Source of the DNA: Bryum argenteum
Taxonomy: Eukaryota > Streptophyta > Bryopsida > Bryales > Bryaceae
Length of the DNA: 64,000 nt
Assembly (NCBI GenBank): GCA_037043015.1
Contig: CM073331.1
Location: 2,129,501-2,193,500 of the forward strand
Direction of reading: 5' to 3'
Shown here piece after piece: positions 1 to 12,668 of this stretch (its first letter is position 1; every line of letters starts with the position of its first letter). The notes under the pieces are model-generated. The model was not told the origin of the DNA, did not search any database, and saw only the letters and a program-made list of their open reading frames with translations. A program made the position numbers and the translations under genes.

Positions 1-1298
1 AGAAGGACCTTGGTGCAAGACTACTCACCCCTTTCGGGATTAGACACTATAGTAGCCAGAAGAAACAAAAGTAACCCTAGAATAGTCAACAGAACACTGC
101 TTAGGTTTGTGTAAGGTTTTATCGATCAGAAGCAATCTAACAACGACAGAGGAATATCTGGAGTGTACGAATGGTAAGTACAGATGCCCTGGTTTGTGTA
201 AGTGAATATCCAGAATCCATCAACAGCAAAACATGACGATAATGGAGTGAGTGAGTCAGTCGGACAACAAAATGTTGGCTTGAATCATACGCGGGACATA
301 GTCCATAGCCTTGGAAACATCCAAAAATCACTTCGCCTACTCCCAAACGGCGTCCATGGGGATTCGAACCCTCGTCTATCTGGCTCATTTCGGAGTTTGA
401 TGGTGCGTCCTATTCTTAGATTTTTGTTGGTCTTTTGATGGAACCCTTTTGGGGACTTGCTTTGAGTTTGTTCGAGGAACTTCAATGTTGATTACATTGG
501 CCAAGTTATGGGAGTTTTTCTTGTTTTTTAAATATTTTATGAACCAAATAATGTTAATAATACATCAAGAAGGTTATGGGAGTTCTTGTGTAGAAAGGTT
601 GATTTTCATCTATTTAGAAGACGATACTCTTATGTCACTATTTTACTAACATTATTGAGTTTGTATTCAGTGTTGCAAGTTAAGATTTGTTCAATATTTG
701 TAAGAGTTTGAGTATGAAAGTGTCAATTGATGCCATGGGTTTTAAGTTTACTGTAACTTTTGGTGTAAGGTGGATTCAGGTGAAAAGTCAGTTTAGGATG
801 AAACTTATTAGAACTCCATGAAGTATGTAGCATATCTCACTCTCTATTACAAACTTGAGATTAGAGGAGATGGTGTCAAATAATAATTTTAAAATAGATT
901 TTAGGAATTCATTTGACTTAGGCCAACTATAAAATATACTGGTGAAATGTCTTGTGATGATTTTTTATATTTATGTGTTAGGTGAAATGAAGTGTACTAG
1001 GCTAATAAACCTGTAGCAGTCTTTTTAAGCAAGGTAACATTCCTAGATTTGACCATATGCAGTTATCCACGACTCTTCAACATCACTTTTATCTATAAAA
1101 TATAAATATTTCTACAAATGTTGAATCATCAACAATTATGTGGTACAAATTCATTTAAAAAGTCTGCCAATGTAAGTATGCCGCATGTTTCTATGTGATT
1201 AGCACACGACTGATTCTCATTATGTAAACTACAAGCTTTGACGTCACAACTATAAGTTCACTGCACATCCTTGCATCTGAAAAGCACCTGTACCTCAA
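1..1298. other. Intergenic DNA, no gene seen
   Basis: AT-rich sequence with only short chance reading frames. A box-B-like GGATTCGAACC at 360-370 (minus strand) is the only notable motif, and no matching box A or tRNA fold accompanies it. Nothing else can be supported. Confidence 0.5.
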
Positions 1299-1306
1299 TA
1301 TAAATA
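1299..1306 (+). promoter_or_regulatory. TATA box of the B3 gene
   Basis: TATAAATA lies 79 bp upstream of the ATG at 1378. This would place transcription start near 1330 with a 5' leader of roughly 45-50 bases, a normal plant arrangement for a compact single-exon gene. Confidence 0.6.
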
Positions 1307-1377
1307 CGCGTTGCCTGTCATATTGCAATCATGTTTTTCACCTTGTCTTCAGTTTGGAAGTAGGTTTGCAGTGCATT

Positions 1378-1755
1378 ATGGCGCCCGTTGTCGCGCCTTC
1401 CTTTACGAAGCAGTTGAGCGTCCGAGGACAACTCCATACTTCCAAGACGACAACCCAGTTTGTTATGCCCAAGACGTTTTGCGACAAATGGCTGCACCCT
1501 AGAGAGGAGGCGATCTCCATGTGCATCACGTTTTCCGGTGATCCTAGGAGGGTGTGGGAAATGAAGATTCGCAATCCTTCCGCTTGTAAAGGGAGTTGGG
1601 TTGTAGTTGAGGGATGGAAGGAATTTGCTTCAAAGTACAGTTTAAAACACGGGGATAAGGTGAAATTCTCATTGCGATCCGCACCTCCACATGCGGTGAA
1701 AGCAAAGTTTAGGGTCTCCGTTACACGAGATGGCGTTTTGCTTCGCTATCCCTAG
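1378..1755 (+). CDS. B3 DNA-binding domain protein (REM-like, small)
   Basis: Single-exon frame of 125 codons plus stop. I start at ATG 1378 because the frame further upstream has no ATG and a good TATA box sits 79 bp before it. Residues from about 27 to 115 match a plant B3 domain: an opening FVMPKTFCDKW strand-helix, a central WEMKIR strand, the VVVEGWKEFA motif and the LKHGDKVKFSL strand, which is the usual GWxxF...LxxGDxxxF signature. B3 proteins bind DNA in the nucleus as transcription factors. This one is only a single B3 domain with short tails, as in small REM-type members; no ARF, HSI or RAV domains are present. An upstream exon joined at the AG at 1351-1352 cannot be excluded. The family call is firm, the subfamily is not. 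Confidence 0.72.
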   Translation: MAPVVAPSFTKQLSVRGQLHTSKTTTQFVMPKTFCDKWLHPREEAISMCITFSGDPRRVWEMKIRNPSACKGSWVVVEGWKEFASKYSLKHGDKVKFSLRSAPPHAVKAKFRVSVTRDGVLLRYP

Positions 1756-1873
1756 GAATTTGCATCGTCCAACCTTGAGGTTGAGATTGCTTTTGGAATT
1801 AGTCCAATTTGGTTGTGTATTAGGCACTGCCTAGAAATTTGTAATGTCATTCAAATGACTTTGGATTGATTTC

Positions 1874-1879
1874 AATAAA
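1874..1879 (+). terminator. Polyadenylation signal of the B3 gene
   Basis: AATAAA 119 bp after the B3 stop codon, in an AT-rich 3' region. It fits the 3' end of a short transcript starting near 1330. Confidence 0.45.
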
Positions 1880-3910
1880 ACAAATATTTGGAAACGCTTT
1901 TGGGACTTTACTTCAATCACTTTTAGTTCTTGTGTTTTATCATCACTAGTCCTTTGATTTATTCCTTTTGCGTCCATGGTTCATGCAAACAATACAACTA
2001 TGGAATACAAACAACCTTCTGCTTAAGCCAAGGCTTCAGCAGAGTGAGGTTTCTTAGGTGTGAATGTGGGTTACCCAAATACTTGCCAATAGGTACACCT
2101 TTTTGTTGTGGGTTACCAAATATTTGCGCACATGGAAATCTTGTTGCCGATCGTCTTTGTAAATCCCTAACTCTCATATTGCCACATTTTAACCAACTTG
2201 GTCTCATTAAGAGATTTGGGGTTTGATAGAAGAAATCATGAGTGACCCCGCATCCTTACTCCTCTAAAACTGTTAAGTGTAGTCATGTACCCAATAGCCA
2301 TCACTCCAATTTTATTGGTATATAGTCGGCATTCTTGTGATTTAATTGGTCTAAAATCTAGCTTCTTCCTACAATTTGGTAGAGTAATAATCCCTTCATA
2401 TTGCCTTAGAGAAAAATCTTGCCTGATTGAGTTTGGATGCTTATACAAGGCAACAAGAAATTTTGTAATATGCAAATGAAACTAAACCCACCAAACTCCT
2501 AGAGTAAAACAAAATAAAATCCAAAACATTATGTTATAAACTCATAGGTCTTTTAGATTCTTAGTCAACCATAATATGGTTAATTGGTTTCTAGGGATAA
2601 AGTCTTAATATTAAAATAAAAAACTCTCACATTTTGCTAAAGTGAGCATGATGCGTATTGATGCAAAATGTCTAAGCAGTAGAAGAGTAAAATATCTAAA
2701 CCTAAATAGATTTGTTTGGTAAATTGAATGGCGCACACTATCCCTTGATACAATAAGGAAATCTCACCCCTTTCAAATGATTCTAAAATTATTACCCTCT
2801 TATTAAAGTTGTGTTCTCAGGTGGTAAAATTGGTTCAAAACAAAATTTTCTACATTCGGTTTAACCCACTATCTACTTGACTTTATAATATTACTCTAGA
2901 AATTCAACTTTGAACGTTCCAAAATCTTCTCAAGTACCATCTTCTTTTTAGAAATTATAGAGGAATTTGTCCCATACAAATGTAGCATGTGATTTATGAA
3001 AGTGAGGCTACAATTAAGTATTAATTCCTCAACGTCCCATTGGTCCTTTTGATACATTTTGGATGAAGAGCACATACTTTGAATAACTTCTTCTTCCATA
3101 ATATGTTTTTGACGTGATTTCTTGGGTTGGGTCCCACATCGAGTCTAGTTTGTGTTATTAAATGGAGACCCAAACATTGACATATGAATATATTGCATGA
3201 ATTTTAGTGACAATAGCTTTTGGTATGAGATTTTTAACAATGGGGAAGTTTTCCCATTGCAAGCCAATTTGAGAAATCAAAAAAAGTTTTTAATGAATAT
3301 TTTTTACATAAGTATGATTTGAAGATGATTCCTAACAAACTTCTTGTTGGAAGCTTTTTATATCCAAATAAGATTAGTACTGAATTTGCCACGATTTGTC
3401 TTCAATGGAAAAAAGTGAAAAAAATGGATGAATCTTGAGGATCTATATCTCCTCCATCCACCATTAGCTTTCAACTTTAATTTTTGGGATGAATTCTAAT
3501 TAAAGATGTTTTGTAGATAATACGTAGGTTTGAGTGCTAGAAGTGTAGTTTTAGACTACTTTCCCTTTGTAGTTTTTTTGGGCAGTTTTCACCATTTCAA
3601 GGCTACTATAGGAGCCAATGAAAGTTTGTTGAATATTTTTTTGGGAAAAGTGTGTTATTTAGATAAACGCAAACAACTTCTTTAGTTGGTGACTCTGCAG
3701 TTGCAATTCAATGGTTAGTAGATTTTACACTCTAAAGTGAAATTGATGAAATTTCAATGTTTTGTTTCAGTACAAATTTGTTATGATCTCCCAATCTATC
3801 AATGTTTCTGTTTTCAAATTTGGTCCACAAAAGATCCAAATACACTACATTTATTTTCATATAGGACACTTTTTTTGAAAGTATGTTTTTTGACTAAAAG
3901 TAGGCAGGAA
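1880..3910. other. Intergenic AT-rich DNA, possible LTR remnant
   Basis: No gene is supported. At 3128-3141 the motif GGGTCCCACATCG, common in plant LTR or TRIM ends, is followed about 95 bp later by TGGTATGAGA, a weak match to the methionine-tRNA primer-binding site. This could be an old LTR fragment, but no second LTR is visible. Confidence 0.3.
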
Positions 3911-3911
3911 C

Positions 3912-3933
3912 CTTTAGGGGTTAACCCCTAAAG
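3912..3933. repeat. Perfect 22-bp palindrome at a TTAA element junction
   Basis: The sequence reads CTTTAGGGG-TTAA-CCCCTAAAG, a perfect palindrome centred on TTAA 3921-3924. It is the end of one TTAA-type element touching the start of the next (3925-4170), sharing a single TTAA. Confidence 0.7.
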
Positions 3934-4170
3934 ATCCACGATGTTTTGGAAGCTTGGAAATCCCAACACTTACCACTATGTATTAATGGGGATACGTCCA
4001 ATATATTTTGGAATTTTTTGATCTTGAAGTAGACTACCATCGTTAGTAGTGTGAAAATTCTCAACCGTTGGATCATCACTAGATGTGAGATCATAACATT
4101 TGAAGGTGACTGCAAATATTCTTTTGGCCTTGACGGTAAAAGCTGAATCAGTGGCCGTGGTCGTTAGGGG
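3925..4170 (-). mobile_element. TTAA-bounded MITE, family A copy 1
   Basis: 246-bp element beginning CCCCTAAAGATCCACG and ending in GGGG, flanked by TTAA at 3921-3924 and 4171-4174. It is the reverse complement of the copies at 10545-10805 and 13242-13503, sharing the inner blocks around ATCCAACGGTTGAAAATTTT and the GCTCCCAAAACATC end block. Non-coding and short, so non-autonomous. Confidence 0.75.
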
Positions 4171-4260
4171 TTAAGTGTGTTCTCCAAACAGCCCTTCAAG
4201 CCATTTGGGCTCAAAGTAAACCAAACCATAGATTTGATGACCTCCACTCCCTATGTTGAA

Positions 4261-4520
4261 CACCTAAATTTCCTTGTTGCAAAAAGGTCTAAGTCACAAA
4301 ACTTGACCTTTCTTTACACCAAGCTAAAAATATCTCAATCCAAGCATTATTTGAAAGATTCAACCGTAAGATCTCAAAGTTCACTTGACATTCTTCTCAC
4401 ATACCAAATTTGAACCGTTCATTCTTCCTCATTTGTGAGATTATAATGGTCAAAGTTGGCTGAGTTTTTCTACTGCGGGAACCTCCAAAACCCGTTTCGG
4501 GTTGTAAGAAGAGTTAGGGG
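4261..4520 (-). mobile_element. TTAA-bounded MITE, family B copy 1
   Basis: 260-bp element, reverse complement of 28174-28422. Its right end GTTAGGGG abuts TTAA at 4521-4524; the left end has decayed to TGAA plus CACCTAAATTTC. Shared inner blocks include TTATAATGGTCAAAGTTGG and the AAACCCG region. Non-coding. Confidence 0.65.
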
Positions 4521-4629
4521 TTAAAGCTTCAAAAATGAAGACCAATGTGTTGGCATAATCTTATTGACTAGGCACCAACTTCGAGTGGTTGAATGGTACA
4601 CTAACAATACTTGTACAAAAGAGGTTCCG

Positions 4630-4800
4630 GAAAGGAAGGAGGAGGGAGGCAAAGTGTTTTTGTAGAGTCCCAAATGGATTGGGGAGGGAGGGGGTGCGTC
4701 GTCATGGAAAAGGATGGGGGGGGGGGGGGTGAATAGGCAGTCCCATAGTCGCGTGAGGTTAACGCTGGGCAGGGCCCACCACCCTCACCCTCCCTACAAT
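4630..4800 (+). repeat. G-rich tract with 14-G run
   Basis: Purine-rich stretch with several GGGAGGG blocks and an uninterrupted run of 14 G at 4716-4729. It could form a G-quadruplex. Length of such a run is also unreliable in most assemblies. Confidence 0.6.
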
Positions 4801-6190
4801 GGACAAACCTGACAAGTCAGCTCCAACCCCTTTGCCTCCAAGAATATTCTTTCCCATTTTACTTATCATTCTGCCCCTTTACCATTCCCTCCGAGTTTGT
4901 TCCTTCCACAAAATATTTTGCATCAAATGAATAAAGTCTAATTTTTTGTTGGTTGAATGGTTGTGCTTGTTGTATTGAGTATTTTTGAAAACCTATCATC
5001 ACTTTGTTTAGAATGAGTTGGAATTTGAATTGTTAAAAAGTGATTAAAAAAAAAAAAAAAAAAAGAGAGAGAGAAAGAAAGAAGGTGAATCAAATGAAAT
5101 GAGATATTCCATCTTTTTTAGATTAAGCCCTCGAAGAGAGAAGCCCCATTCGGGTCAATTTGATCTACAAAGATATGCAAAAACTGAAACTTTGATTGAA
5201 AAGATCTCAAGATCTGTATGGTGAAATCTGATAACTAATTGGTGGGCTGATTCATTGAGTAGTTGTGAACGAGATCCTACAGTCGGATTTTCCAAAATCG
5301 AATTATGAGGAACTTTTTTTCACGAGTTTTAGATGTGGCCACTTAGATGGAGCTTCTTCTTTAGGGGTTTGAGTCACAAAAGTTCAGCCTAGCAAGGACC
5401 ACAGTTAATATTTGAGGACATTTGAGAAAGTGCCCAAGAGTGCCTACCTTTTTGATAAACATAACAATTATTGTTTTTTGATAAACCAACTTGCGATGAG
5501 GTAAAATGCTTAATAAGTGCACAAATTTCAGCTTAAGTGATAATGGTCAAGGGATATCATGCAAATTTTGGAAAACATGCAAAGCGTGTATGATTACGCG
5601 AGCATTACCTCATCAAAAAAAAAGTGTCATAGATGAAATAAAGGTTGGTTATTTATACAATTTTGAAGTAGACTTATTATGGATCACATGGACCAAGACT
5701 TGAGTCACGAAGCCTCATTAGGACTTCTTAATCTTTTAACAAAATGGGAACCTTTGTTCATTTCCTCAAAATATTGCCCGTTTTGGATGCTAACCCTTTT
5801 TAAATCGTTTGATTTATTTGTTAGTTTTAGTCTTTTAATAACAAAAGCTAGGTGTTGTTCTTGGATAAAGTTTGTTTTTCTCTTATCATATATGATCACA
5901 AACCTTGCGAGACTTGGTAATAATCAAGGTTACTAGTCTTGATAGTCATAAAGGCTAAACGCCTTGGTAGTCGCATAAGTTAAAACTATAAATGTAGTGT
6001 CAGACAAAGACAAAGGTGTCTTTACAAGTGAGCTTTTCCAATAGCAAGCTTTTTCAATCGCTTTTTGTGATAAGGTACTTTTTCTTACATTTTTTCTTTC
6101 TTTTAGACATGTGCTTGATACAACATCAAATAGTTTATAAGGAGTTGTGATAAAAATCATGTAGTGTCGAATTAATGATATTAAGTTAAA
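4801..6190. other. Intergenic DNA with A19/GA tract
   Basis: Contains an A-run at 5046-5064 continuing as a purine GA/GAAA tract to about 5085. The remaining sequence is AT-rich with short chance frames. No gene is supported. Confidence 0.5.
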
Positions 6191-6194
6191 ATTT

Positions 6195-6268
6195 TAACTT
6201 TAGACCCAACGACATGTGCAAGTTATCACAGAGTTTTAACATTAGACACAAGGACATGTGCAAGTTAT
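6195..6268 (+). repeat. Tandem duplication, about 43-bp unit
   Basis: Two adjacent copies sharing GACATGTGCAAGTTATCACA. It lies just upstream of the longer degenerate array at 6317-6568. Confidence 0.55.
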
Positions 6269-6316
6269 CACATAGTGTTTCCAGGTGACTTTTGAGTAAC
6301 ATGCAATTATGGCGCT

Positions 6317-6568
6317 TTTTGAACTTAGAGTTTGACACGCGTAGTTGGCTTCCGATCTGGCTTCCGATCTTAAAAGTATAACTCGCATTCTTGAACTTAG
6401 GGATTGACATACACACGTATTTTACTCCTGCCCTTAAAGAGTAAACACACATTTTAAACATAGAGATTGACACGTGTATTTAGCTCCTAAACCTAAGAAT
6501 CTATTCCTTTTTGAACTTAGGAATGGACGCGTGTATTTGGCTCATGACCTCAAAAGTTTACACGCGTA
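6317..6568 (+). repeat. Degenerate tandem array, four units of about 65 bp
   Basis: Each unit contains a block like TTTTGAACTTAG followed by a GACACGCGTATTT-type block and a pyrimidine-rich spacer. Units differ by many substitutions, and the first carries an internal 12-bp repeat (GGCTTCCGATCT twice). Confidence 0.5.
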
Positions 6569-6969
6569 TCACACTGCTTTTAACTCCATAGGTTAATACA
6601 CAAATTTTGCTTTGTTTTCTACAAGTTGTTAGCACATTTGAAATCTGCAAATTAAAAAGCGAAAGAAATCTAAAATAAAATTCTACGTAAAGACAAGATC
6701 TATGGTAAAAAGAGCACCACAAGTGAAAACAAAAATCACCGAGCGAAGGGGAGGGTACTTTACCACGAAGGAGGCGACATCCACAAAGCCGGCGACCAAT
6801 TCCACAAGAGTGAGCGGGGCCAAGGCAAACAGATCGTAAGTTACTAAGTTACAAAGGCCACCCTCCATCTCTCACGCTTTGTTTGTTGTTCTCTGCTGCT
6901 TTTGCTTCCACAACTCCATTGCTCCTTTTCCACTCCGCCTTGTTCTCGCTCCTTGCTCTTCTGCCGCTC

Positions 6970-6993
6970 GCCTGCCTGCCTGCCTGCCTGCCT
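6970..6993 (+). repeat. CTGC microsatellite in UBC leader
   Basis: Five to six copies of a GCCT tetranucleotide in a CT-rich stretch about 220 bp before the UBC start codon, probably inside the 5' untranslated region. CT-rich leaders are common in highly expressed plant genes. Confidence 0.6.
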
Positions 6994-7205
6994 ACTTAGC
7001 TTGCCCCTTGCTTGCCCTTGCCCTTGCTCCTTTGCGGGTGCTGGTGCTGCTGTTGCTCTTGCGGTGGTGGCCGTTTGCTCGCGGCTCATCTCGAATTCTC
7101 ACTCTCTTGTTGGCGTTAGGGTTTCACGACGCGCGCTTGGTCAGATCGGTGCTGCGACTTTCGGTCTAAGCAGGCGCTTGAGTTTGTGGTGTTTGTGCTT
7201 GCCTG

Positions 7206-8720
<1,515 letters not shown>

Positions 8721-9533
8721 AGCCCAGGTGTTGTTACAGCAACACAGTACGGTGGGGGTTTGGCACTGGATGCCGATATGAAGATTATTTCTGCATTCAT
8801 GCTTCAACTGGGTGGGAATAGTAGGAGGTTGGCGATTAGCGGTTAACCCGAGAGGTTTTCTGTTATTGAACCATTGTCTACGTTGCAACATACATACTCT
8901 TGCAGTGTTGTTGTAACTGTGTGCTGAGAGCTTAAGTCGTTAGATAAGTGTAGAACTGTTTGGTGCACTTGTGTTCGAGGTCGTGGGAGATTATCATAGG
9001 TGCACCACTGCCTTGCTATTGCAGCTTTCATGCCTATTTATGAAAGGACTTGGCATATCCTTTTCTCTGGTGCACTTTCTGTGCTGTTTTGGGTGAAGTC
9101 AGGACCCTAAACTCTATGTTCCTTGAACAATATAAATCTGGCGAGGTTCTGTTTTCTCATTAACACTCACTTCCAGTTCGCATAATGTCCTTCGAATTGA
9201 CTTTTGTCTGTGCAGATGACGACCTTTCTTCCAGCTCGATATCCTGGGGAGTTATTCTATCCCCTTCCGCTCTTGCCATACCTCTATACCGATCGATTAC
9301 TTTCTACAGAGTTTCTGATTGTTTGCAGCGAAATCGTCTTAAGCCTCATCTGCCTTGGGACAGTGAAAGCATCCCTTCAACCTGACTTGATGAGGTAACT
9401 CAGATGCACAAGTCAAGTCAGATCGTCTATCGATAGTTGCACGGGAACACATGCTCCTTCTTAACTTTTATCAAGTATAGGGTATTCAGTAATCGTTGGG
9501 ATGTTTTGAATTTAAGACTCTCATCACAAGTCA

Positions 9534-9577
9534 GGAAGTACAGCAATTGCTGGAAGTACAGCAATTGCTGGAAGTAC
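9534..9577 (+). repeat. 18-bp tandem repeat, 2.4 copies
   Basis: Unit GGAAGTACAGCAATTGCT occurs twice perfectly followed by a partial third copy. Confidence 0.8.
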
Positions 9578-9871
9578 GTGCCGCCATTATGACCTACTCG
9601 AATGGACCTAGTGTAGCTCATCAATAATGGAAACAAGTAGATCCATAGGAGAAGGAGATCTGGAGGGGACCAAGACAATTCTTTGATCCGAACAGAAATC
9701 ACTCTCATCCCCCACCCCCAACTATTCAAGTGTCGCTAGTATATCCCACGAACTAATCTGGGACTCTCCAGTGAGGTTGTATTATTAGTAAGAAACAGAA
9801 GGAACGCATCATAGTGGCTTCATGCTTCTCAATCAATACTTGAAGCCTCGGCCTTTTACAAGCAGGCATAC

Positions 9872-9956
9872 TTGACTCCAATACTCTGTAAGAATCCACA
9901 TCTTGACGGGAGTATTGACTCCAATACTCTGTAAGAATCCATATCTTGATGGATGT
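9872..9956 (+). repeat. 43-bp tandem duplication
   Basis: Two near-identical units, each containing GACTCCAATACTCTGTAAG, differing at a few transitions. Confidence 0.75.
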
Positions 9957-10139
9957 AGAGGGTAAAAATATTGACCAACAACAATAACTTATACCATGTT
10001 TATATAAATTAGTGTATCCAACACTAATCTACCTATTTAGTGTAGTGGTTTCCAACCTGTAAATACAGGAATCATTGCATCATCCAAAGCTTATTACAGG
10101 AGTTCTTAATCCAATATCAAATAGATTGTATTCAAGTGG

Positions 10140-10529
10140 CAATAGTTTTGAAATTAATGTGTACCAAGATGTGACCATGCTTGAGAAGGCTTGGCGTAGT
10201 AGAGTGACCCCAACAACAACTTAGAATTGTTGGAGACACATTGGAATTTTCTCAATTCTTGTGGGGAATGAAATCATTCAAAAGCAACAAAAGAAAGATG
10301 TAATGGAGGTTGTTGCTGTATTGAAACAACTACGTTTGATATCCTCTAAGACCGAGACTAATGATATGGATGTTGAAAAATATTTAAACTGCAAACTTGA
10401 CTTTAATTTGAATAACCCTTGTCAACCCATTGATAAAGAAATTAATGAAATGCTTTCATCCCAACAAGGTAGTGAGCATGAACATATTGAAGATCTCGAT
10501 GAAGCTAATCCTCGCGATATGATATAAGA
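10140..10529 (+). pseudogene. Pogo/Tigger-like transposase C-terminal remnant
   Basis: One frame reads an INVYQ..TMLEKAW block, then TPTTT, an in-frame stop (TAG near 10231), then NCWRHIGI and a charged tail to 10527. The spacing of an AW helix followed by T-x-NCWRxxGI is typical of the region just after the DDE core in pogo/Tigger (CENP-B-like) transposases. The catalytic residues themselves are not seen here, and the part from 10261 has no ATG at its start. A TTAA MITE begins 15 bp after its end. Assignment is from pattern memory, so moderate. Confidence 0.42.
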
Positions 10530-10544
10530 GGTTGTGGGCTTTAA

Positions 10545-10805
10545 CCCCTAAAGGCCCACGGCCGCCGATTCGGCTTTTACGGTCAAGGCCAAAAAAAATT
10601 TACAGTCAACTTCAAATGTTATGATCTCACATCCAGTGATGATCCAACGGTTGAAAATTTTCACACTACTACCTATGGTAGTCTACTTCAAGATCCTACG
10701 GTTGAAGTTATCAAAAATTTCCAAAAATATTGGACGTACCCGCATTAGTACATAGTGGTCAGTGTTGGGATTTCAAGCTCCCAAAACATCATGGGCCTTT
10801 AGGGG
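10545..10805 (+). mobile_element. TTAA-bounded MITE, family A copy 2
   Basis: 261-bp element with ends CCCCTAAAGGCCCACGG and its near complement (ATGGGCCTTTAGGGG), flanked by TTAA at 10541-10544 and 10806-10809. DNA outside the TTAA differs on the two sides (GGGCT versus AGGTG), so the duplication is just these four bases. About 85-90 percent like 13242-13503 by eye. Confidence 0.82.
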
Positions 10806-11374
10806 TTAAAGGTGTAAGCAGTGCTCTTCAAATTGTGAATGAAGTTTTTGAAGCAAATACCCAATGACACCATGCTATCCATTAGGAATATTGAAGCATT
10901 AGGAAAAGAAGTAAAATCTTAACGTGTAGTAGAATCTTGCCAAACAACTATTGATTCATTTTTTTGACGGATTTTGATAAATAATGAATCAATGTTTTGT
11001 AATTTCATTCATTTTTTTCATAAATTTTATGTATTTACTATTTAAAATTACTCTAAGTTTTATTTTTTATAAGTGTTACAAATCATGGGTAGCATCCCCG
11101 ATAAGTGTGAATTGTTGGTGTTCCCTAAGTGTTAACAAAAAGAATGTTTTCAACTATTAACAATTATCGAGGTTTGACAGTGGAGCCCTTTATTCACTTT
11201 TCTCAATATAAGCTTGTGGGACTCTAGTGCCGAGGAAACTTAACCCCTGAAATCTCTTTGTTTTTTGTTTCTATGAGGTTTACTTCAATGTTAGATAACC
11301 CCATACAAGATAGGGCAGATTCTTCATGCTTGAGCACTTATTGGAATATTTAACCACCTCATTTGTTCATGAAT
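10806..11374. other. Intergenic DNA
   Basis: AT-rich with no gene seen. TTAACCCC at 11240-11247 looks like another left end of the same element class, but no matching right end was found. Confidence 0.4.
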
Positions 11375-11378
11375 TTAA

Positions 11379-12095
11379 CCCCTAATCATCTTGAAGATAA
11401 AGTGGCAGCTTTTACTATGGTCAAGGCTCTCTCAGTTACTAAATATAGATCATATGAAGTTGAGACATTTTGCAGATTGTAGAGTTTTTCCATATCTTTC
11501 CGAAAAGTCAACTCATGCTTCAAATTTTGAAAACACTATTTGAAATCTGCCCAAACCGACCAAGCTGTAGAATACGCTCATTTATACTCAAAATCTGCCC
11601 AAACCGGCCAAGTTGTAGAATACGCTCATTTATACTCAAAATCTGCCCAAAATCAATTACATTTGGCAACTTCAAAAATTCACCAAAAATAGTGGTTTTA
11701 CTTTTTTTTCAATTTTTGCTATTTGTGCTTGTAAAGTAGGTTCTAAGGCATATTTCCACTGCTTAGATTTTCAATCCAATAATTCTTCATATTGTGTTTT
11801 AATTGTCAAAGATTAGCCTTTGTATTTGAATTTCAGCATACCTCCATGTGAAAAATCAAGCATTTCTATAGGTATTTTTAGTTCCTACAAAGAAAATAGT
11901 GTATAGACATGATCCGAATTCATAATTCTAAGCAGAATCAAGGATATGAAGAGCCTCAATTAGATTTTACTCTTAAAATTGGTTATTTGGCTCACAAAAC
12001 ACTTCAAACCCATTGTGCAACTTGTGAAAAAAACTTGTATGTCAACTTTGAACATTATGATCTCACAAATGGTAAGGAATTGGAATCTCAAATTT
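11379..12095 (+). mobile_element. Truncated copy of the 834-bp TTAA element
   Basis: Left end TTAA (11375-11378) plus CCCCTAA; the interior matches 16974-17807 in order (GAGTTTTTCCATA, AATCTGCCCA, CACCAAAAAT, CATACCTCCATGTGAAA, TATGATCTCACAA blocks). Similarity stops near 12095, before the right TIR. An internal 49-bp tandem duplication lies at about 11547-11643. Confidence 0.65.
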
Positions 12096-12185
12096 GACCT
12101 CTTGTTCATTGTCATGCTCTTGCTCTTCCTCGTGATCTTGATCATCCTCCTTTTCTTCATCCATGTCCCCTTCTTCATCCCCTTG

Positions 12186-12605
12186 CTAATCCTCATCCTC
12201 TTGCTTGTCCTCATTATTATTACTTTTAATTTCTTTATTATCACCATTTTCACTTTCTTCATCGGTAGTATCCTCATAAGATGAATCTTCCATTGCGCTT
12301 ATATTGACGTAAAAGCCTCTAATATTTGCACATTTTGGGATTTTCTTTAAAAGCCTCATACTTGTAGACATAATCGAAATCATGATTAGATTTAGGTTCA
12401 TCATCATCATATGCATAAAATTCACAAAAAGAACTATCATCTTCCTCACTTTCTTAATTGACTTTAGTTTCTTGAAAACTTTCTTATCTTCAATACTTTC
12501 GTCACATCTTGACCTCTTTTTTGGAACATTATATGTCGGCTGATTTTTTATTACAACTCTCTTAGCTCTCTTTTGGGGAGATTTAAAACTAATTGTGTAA
12601 TCCAT
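12186..12605 (-). pseudogene. Unknown acidic-tailed protein, decayed frame
   Basis: From ATG 12605 the frame begins MDYTISFKSPQKRAKR and is rich in lysine, then becomes methionine-rich where a second frame instead reads FCEFYAYDDDEPK, pointing to a frameshift near 12,450. The C-terminal part is strongly acidic (EDTTDEESENGD) and runs on in other frames towards 12,100. I do not recognise a family. It lies between a truncated TTAA element (ending about 12,095) and the next one (from 12,669), so it may be a remnant of element coding DNA or of a host gene. Confidence 0.3.
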
Positions 12606-12668
12606 GGTAGAATAAGCTTGATTGTGACAAATGTAACGAGATTGTTCAGGATTATGATTTACTATTAA

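Larger units (their letters stand above)
8721..10079. other. UBC 3' region and intergenic DNA
   Basis: The first several hundred bases are probably the UBC 3' untranslated region; an imperfect polyadenylation signal (AATATAAAT) lies near 9127. Beyond are small tandem repeats and a short frame at about 9204-9398 with no recognisable domain. No other gene is supported. Confidence 0.4.

Noticed and set aside
340..440. Box B-like GGATTCGAACC as a tRNA gene on the minus strand
   Set aside because: The T-stem pairs poorly and no box A, anticodon arm or acceptor stem can be drawn.
3121..3240. LTR with methionine-tRNA primer-binding site
   Set aside because: Only a GGGTCCCACATCG motif and a two-mismatch TGGTATGAGA are present; no paired LTR or coding region.
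9204..9398. 64-codon frame downstream of UBC
   Set aside because: No ATG-supported conserved domain and it lies in the probable 3' region of UBC.
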